A stretch of 64,000 bases of DNA, taken from Streptomyces sp. NBC_00440. GTDB taxonomy: Bacteria > Actinomycetota > Actinomycetes > Streptomycetales > Streptomycetaceae. Below the pieces are notes generated by a model that was given only the letters and a program-made list of their open reading frames with translations, had not been told where the DNA came from and did no database searches. The DNA lies in assembly GCF_036014215.1 (NCBI RefSeq), contig NZ_CP107921.1, forward strand, positions 4,212,001 through 4,276,000, read 5' to 3'. Both the position numbers and the translations under genes were made by a program. Of this stretch, positions 61,134 to 64,000 are shown piece by piece; position 1 is the first letter of the stretch; every line of letters begins with the position of its first letter.

Positions 61134-62611
61134 GACGGCTGCCCCCGCACACCCTGCGCGGCCAGCTCACCGCCGGGCTCGTCGTCCTGCTCGCGGTGGC
61201 CTGCGCGGCCGTCGGCATCACCACCGCCCTCGCACTGCAGGGTTTCCTCGTGGGCCGGCTCGACCAGCAGCTCACCGCGTCCGGGGGCCGGTTCGCGGCC
61301 AGCCTCGAACACGAGAAGCACCCCGACGCGGACAACCGCCCCGACACCCGGGGCCAGGCCGAGGGCACGTTCGGCGCGCGGCTGCTGAAGGGGACGGCCA
61401 CCAGCGCGGCCGTGGTGCACGACGAGGCCGACCGCCCGGTCCCGCTGACCGCCGCCGACCGCCGTACGCTCGCGGCCCTGCCCGCCGACGGCACCGGCCA
61501 CAGCATCCGTCTGCACACCCTCCACCGCTACCGGGCCGCCGCCACCCGCGGCGACGACGGGGACGTCCTGGTCACCGGGCTGCCGCTGCACCCCGTCGAG
61601 GAGACGGTCCACCGGCTCGAAGCCGTGGAGGCCGCCGTGTTCGTGGCCGCCCTGCTGGCGACGGGCGTGGCGGGCGCCCTGTGGGTGCGGGTCTCGCTGC
61701 GCCCCCTGCGCCGGGTGACCACCCGCGCCGCCGCGGTCGCCCGGCTGCCGCTCGCCAGCGGCGAGGTGGCCATGCCCGAGCCGCTGGCCGTCACCGATCC
61801 GCGTACCGAGGTCGGCCAGGTCAAGACCGCGCTCAACCAGATGCTCGGGCACATCGGGAACGCGCTCGCCCAGCGCCAGGCGGGCGAGGAACGGCTGCGG
61901 CACTTCGCGGCGGACGCGAGCCACGAACTGCGCACCCCGGTCGCCAACGTACGCGGCCACTCCGAACTCGCCCTCCGGCACCGGGGCCCCGTACCCCCCG
62001 AGGTGCGGCACGCACTGGAGCGCATCCACTCCGAGTCCCACCGGATGACCCGCCTCGTCGACGACCTGCTGCTCCTCGCCCGGCTGGACGCGGGCCGCCC
62101 GCTGGAGCGCGAACAGGTCGATCTCACCCGGCTGGTACTCGACGCGACGGACGACGCACGGGCCGCGGGCCCCGGCCACCGCTGGCTGCTCGACCTGCCG
62201 GAGGAGCCCGTCACGCTCACCGGCGACACCCACCGGCTCCAGCAGGCGTTCGGCAACCTCCTGGCCAACGCGCGCACGCACACCCCGCCGGGCACCGAGG
62301 TGACCGTACGGCTCAGCACGGTGGAGGCGGGCATCGAGCTGAGCGTGCACGACACCGGCCCGGGCATTCCCGAAGAGCTCAGGCCCGAGGTGTTCGGCCG
62401 CTTCGTCCGCGCCGACCACAGCCGCTCCCGCACGACGGGAAGCACGACCGGCAGCACCGGCCTCGGCCTGGCCATCGTCCATGCGGTGGTCACCGCACAC
62501 GGCGGCACGGTCGACGTCAGCAGCAGCCCCGGTGACACCACGTTCCGGGTGGTCCTGCCCACCCGGCCCGACACCACCGGAGTCACGCAGACTGGTCCCG
62601 CAGCGCATTGA
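61130..62611 (+). CDS. Sensor histidine kinase
   Basis: The 493-residue kinase has an N-terminal membrane helix (LVVLLAVACAAVGITTALAL), an extracytoplasmic sensor domain of about 130 residues and a second helix (VFVAALLATGVAGALWV). HAMP-like sequence follows, then the HisKA motif with H265 in DASHELRTP, and the HATPase N and G boxes (NLLANARTHTPP, DTGPGIPEE, GLGLAIV). It is coupled to the response regulator by GTGA. The ligand is unknown; a redox or iron signal would fit the neighbouring operon. Confidence 0.95.
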   Translation: MRRLPPHTLRGQLTAGLVVLLAVACAAVGITTALALQGFLVGRLDQQLTASGGRFAASLEHEKHPDADNRPDTRGQAEGTFGARLLKGTATSAAVVHDEADRPVPLTAADRRTLAALPADGTGHSIRLHTLHRYRAAATRGDDGDVLVTGLPLHPVEETVHRLEAVEAAVFVAALLATGVAGALWVRVSLRPLRRVTTRAAAVARLPLASGEVAMPEPLAVTDPRTEVGQVKTALNQMLGHIGNALAQRQAGEERLRHFAADASHELRTPVANVRGHSELALRHRGPVPPEVRHALERIHSESHRMTRLVDDLLLLARLDAGRPLEREQVDLTRLVLDATDDARAAGPGHRWLLDLPEEPVTLTGDTHRLQQAFGNLLANARTHTPPGTEVTVRLSTVEAGIELSVHDTGPGIPEELRPEVFGRFVRADHSRSRTTGSTTGSTGLGLAIVHAVVTAHGGTVDVSSSPGDTTFRVVLPTRPDTTGVTQTGPAAH

Positions 62612-62624
62612 CGAGGGGGACCAC

Positions 62625-63209
62625 ATGAGAGAACAGCCCGCACAGCCCGGCGGGACGCCCCCGCCCGACGGGACGCAACAGCCCGACCGGCCGAAGAGGC
62701 CCTTCCTGTACGTGGTGGTCTGCGCGTCCGGCATCGCGGGCGGGGTGGGCCGACTGATCACGGCCGCGCAGGAGCGGGGTTGGGACGTCGGCGTCGTCGC
62801 CACCCCGCAGGGGCTCGGCTTCATCGACGCGGACGCGGTGGTGGCACAGACCGGCTACCCGATCAGGTCCGCCTGGCGCGCTCCCGGCGACCCGCGCCCG
62901 CTGCCGCCGGCGGACGCCGTCGCGGTGGCGCCCGCCACGTTCAACACGATCAACAAATGGGCGGCCGGTATCTCGGACACCCTGGCGCTCGGCATCCTCT
63001 GCGAGGCCTACGGCGCGGGCATCCCCACCGTCGTACTGCCCTGCCTGAACGCGGCCCAGGCCGCCCACCCCGCGTACCGCCGGAGCGTCGACGCACTGCG
63101 TGACATGGGCGTCCTGTTCAGTGCGTACGATCCGGGTCCGCCCGGGGCCACGAAAGCCACCTCCGGGTTCCGCTGGACCGAGGCCCTGGAGCTGCTCGGC
63201 GGTCCCTGA
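62625..63209 (+). CDS. Flavoprotein family protein
   Basis: The 194-residue protein has a Pro-rich N-terminus and a flavodoxin-like core of the HFCD/flavoprotein family: YVVVCASGIAGGVGRLITAAQ, then VVATPQGLGFIDAD, then ADAVAVAPATFNTINKWAAG with the conserved PATFNT. Relatives decarboxylate or reduce cysteine-derived substrates with bound FMN; the actual reaction is not clear. GAGGGGGACCAC precedes the ATG, 13 bases after the kinase stop, so it is probably in the same transcript. Confidence 0.88.
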   Translation: MREQPAQPGGTPPPDGTQQPDRPKRPFLYVVVCASGIAGGVGRLITAAQERGWDVGVVATPQGLGFIDADAVVAQTGYPIRSAWRAPGDPRPLPPADAVAVAPATFNTINKWAAGISDTLALGILCEAYGAGIPTVVLPCLNAAQAAHPAYRRSVDALRDMGVLFSAYDPGPPGATKATSGFRWTEALELLGGP

Positions 63210-63244
63210 AGCGCTGCCGCCGGAGCGCGCCATGCGGTGGCGGG

Positions 63245-64000
63245 TCAGGTGCGGCCGTAACGGACGGTGTGGTCGGCGAACTCCAGGGCCATGTCCGCAG
63301 TGACGGTGGGCCGGGTGCGGCTGATGGTGCGGAGGTAGTCGTCGGTGGTGGGCCGGGCCCTCTCTCCGGTGTCGAGGGTGCGCTCGAAGACGGCCTGGGC
63401 GACCGTACGGGCGGCCTGCTTGATGTCGGCCGGAGTGAATCCGTCGCTGGCGTCGGCCAGCACGGACATGTCGGTCTCGCCCCCGGCCTTGGCGGTGTAC
63501 CCGGCCCACAGCGCCTTGCGGGCCTCATGGTCGGGCGGTCCGACGGGCAGGACGTAATCGAACCGCCCATGGCGCAGGAACGCCGGATCGAGAGCGGCGA
63601 CGGCGTTGGTGGCGCAGATGAGCAGCCTGCCCTCGCGCCGGCGGAAGCGCACGATCGCCTTGAGGAGTTCGTTGACGACGCCGATCGCTGCGGGGTCGGC
63701 GCGATTGCGCGCACTGGCGACCTCCTCCACCTCGTCGATGAAGACCAGCGCATGGTCGAGCCGGCCGATCTCGTCGAAGCGGCGGCCCAGCCCGTTCGCC
63801 AGCCCGTCCTCCAGCGCGAGCCGGGAGGGAAAGAGCTCCACGAACGGCCAGCCGAGCCGGCCCGCCACGGCCTTGGCGAAGGTGCTCTTTCCGGTGCCCG
63901 GCGGCCCGAACAGCACAACGGCCTGCGGGGGTTCGACGCCGTGCTGCTCGGCCACGTCGGGGTTGGCCAGCGGGAGCACCAGCCGGCGCTCGATGAGCCG
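63245..64000 (-). CDS. AAA+ ATPase (partial, continues beyond the window)
   Basis: The reading frame is open to the window edge, giving 251 C-terminal residues here. Walker A is LFGPPGTGKSTFAKAV, Walker B LVFIDEVEEVAS, followed by ICATNAVAALDPAFLRHGRFDYVLPVGPP with sensor 1 and the arginine finger region. The second region of homology lies near TPADIKQAARTVAQAVFE. It resembles the ATPase domain of the proteasome-associated and FtsH/CDC48-like families. The N-terminal substrate domain is outside the window. Confidence 0.9.
   Translation of the reverse strand, partial: RLIERRLVLPLANPDVAEQHGVEPPQAVVLFGPPGTGKSTFAKAVAGRLGWPFVELFPSRLALEDGLANGLGRRFDEIGRLDHALVFIDEVEEVASARNRADPAAIGVVNELLKAIVRFRRREGRLLICATNAVAALDPAFLRHGRFDYVLPVGPPDHEARKALWAGYTAKAGGETDMSVLADASDGFTPADIKQAARTVAQAVFERTLDTGERARPTTDDYLRTISRTRPTVTADMALEFADHTVRYGRT

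Noticed and set aside
1..64000. tRNA, rRNA, IS elements, prophage or integrase genes
   Set aside because: No sequence or product of these kinds could be supported on reading both strands; composition is uniform.

Overview
The window is high-GC actinobacterial chromosome, almost certainly Streptomyces or a close relative. The grounds are the GC-saturated third codon positions, GTG starts, ATGA and GTGA gene overlaps, leaderless starts, a snapalysin gene with its divergent LysR regulator, a SARP/NB-ARC regulator, a SpoIIE-type phosphatase and mycothiol-type enzymes. aspS, metG and a perfect parS site (GTTTCACGTGAAAC) suggest the core chromosome not far from oriC. I see no IS element, prophage, CRISPR array, tRNA or rRNA. 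The window ends inside an AAA ATPase gene.

Layout. 0-12 kb: an MBL hydrolase and carboxylesterase, an AhpD-like protein, a PNPOx-like protein, a PadR/HAAS-membrane pair, a GntR/MFS pair, a mycothiol-dependent enzyme, a nitrilase-superfamily amidase, a methyltransferase, and a YtrA-type GntR/ABC operon with a clear operator. 12-27 kb: a LURP-one protein, a PIN-like remnant, an NHLRC2-like thioredoxin/NHL protein, the SARP regulator, a DUF6458 protein, an M18 aminopeptidase, an acyl-CoA dehydrogenase, SseB-like and pirin proteins, an AI-2E family permease and the SpoIIE phosphatase. 27-36 kb: aspS with parS, an L,D-transpeptidase lipoprotein, Uma2, metG, a vWA-TerF-like protein, barstar and LysR/snpA. 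37-47 kb: FUSC, two membrane proteins, GNAT, CorA, a family 5 uracil-DNA glycosylase, a TetM/OtrA-like ribosomal protection protein with an upstream ORF, and an aldehyde dehydrogenase. 47-57 kb: two exported ferritin-like proteins, a cupredoxin lipoprotein, a membrane protein, LysR/MFS, a secreted TAP-like peptidase, RF3 and a spermidine-synthase-like protein. 57-64 kb: a flavin electron-transfer operon (ferric-reductase-like membrane protein, FMN-binding protein, ApbE) divergent from a two-component system, then a flavoprotein and the partial ATPase.

Four things stand out. First, the flavin operon is complete enough to read as an extracytoplasmic electron-transfer module, with a candidate response-regulator tandem repeat in its divergent promoter. 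Second, the ribosomal protection gene has an overlapping upstream ORF with a strong ribosome site, which suggests translational attenuation. Third, at least ten genes start with a TANNNT box 6-7 nt before the start codon, the signature of leaderless transcripts. Fourth, many gene ends carry short direct duplications that span or adjoin the stop codon, a recurring slippage-like pattern that ordinary annotation would miss.
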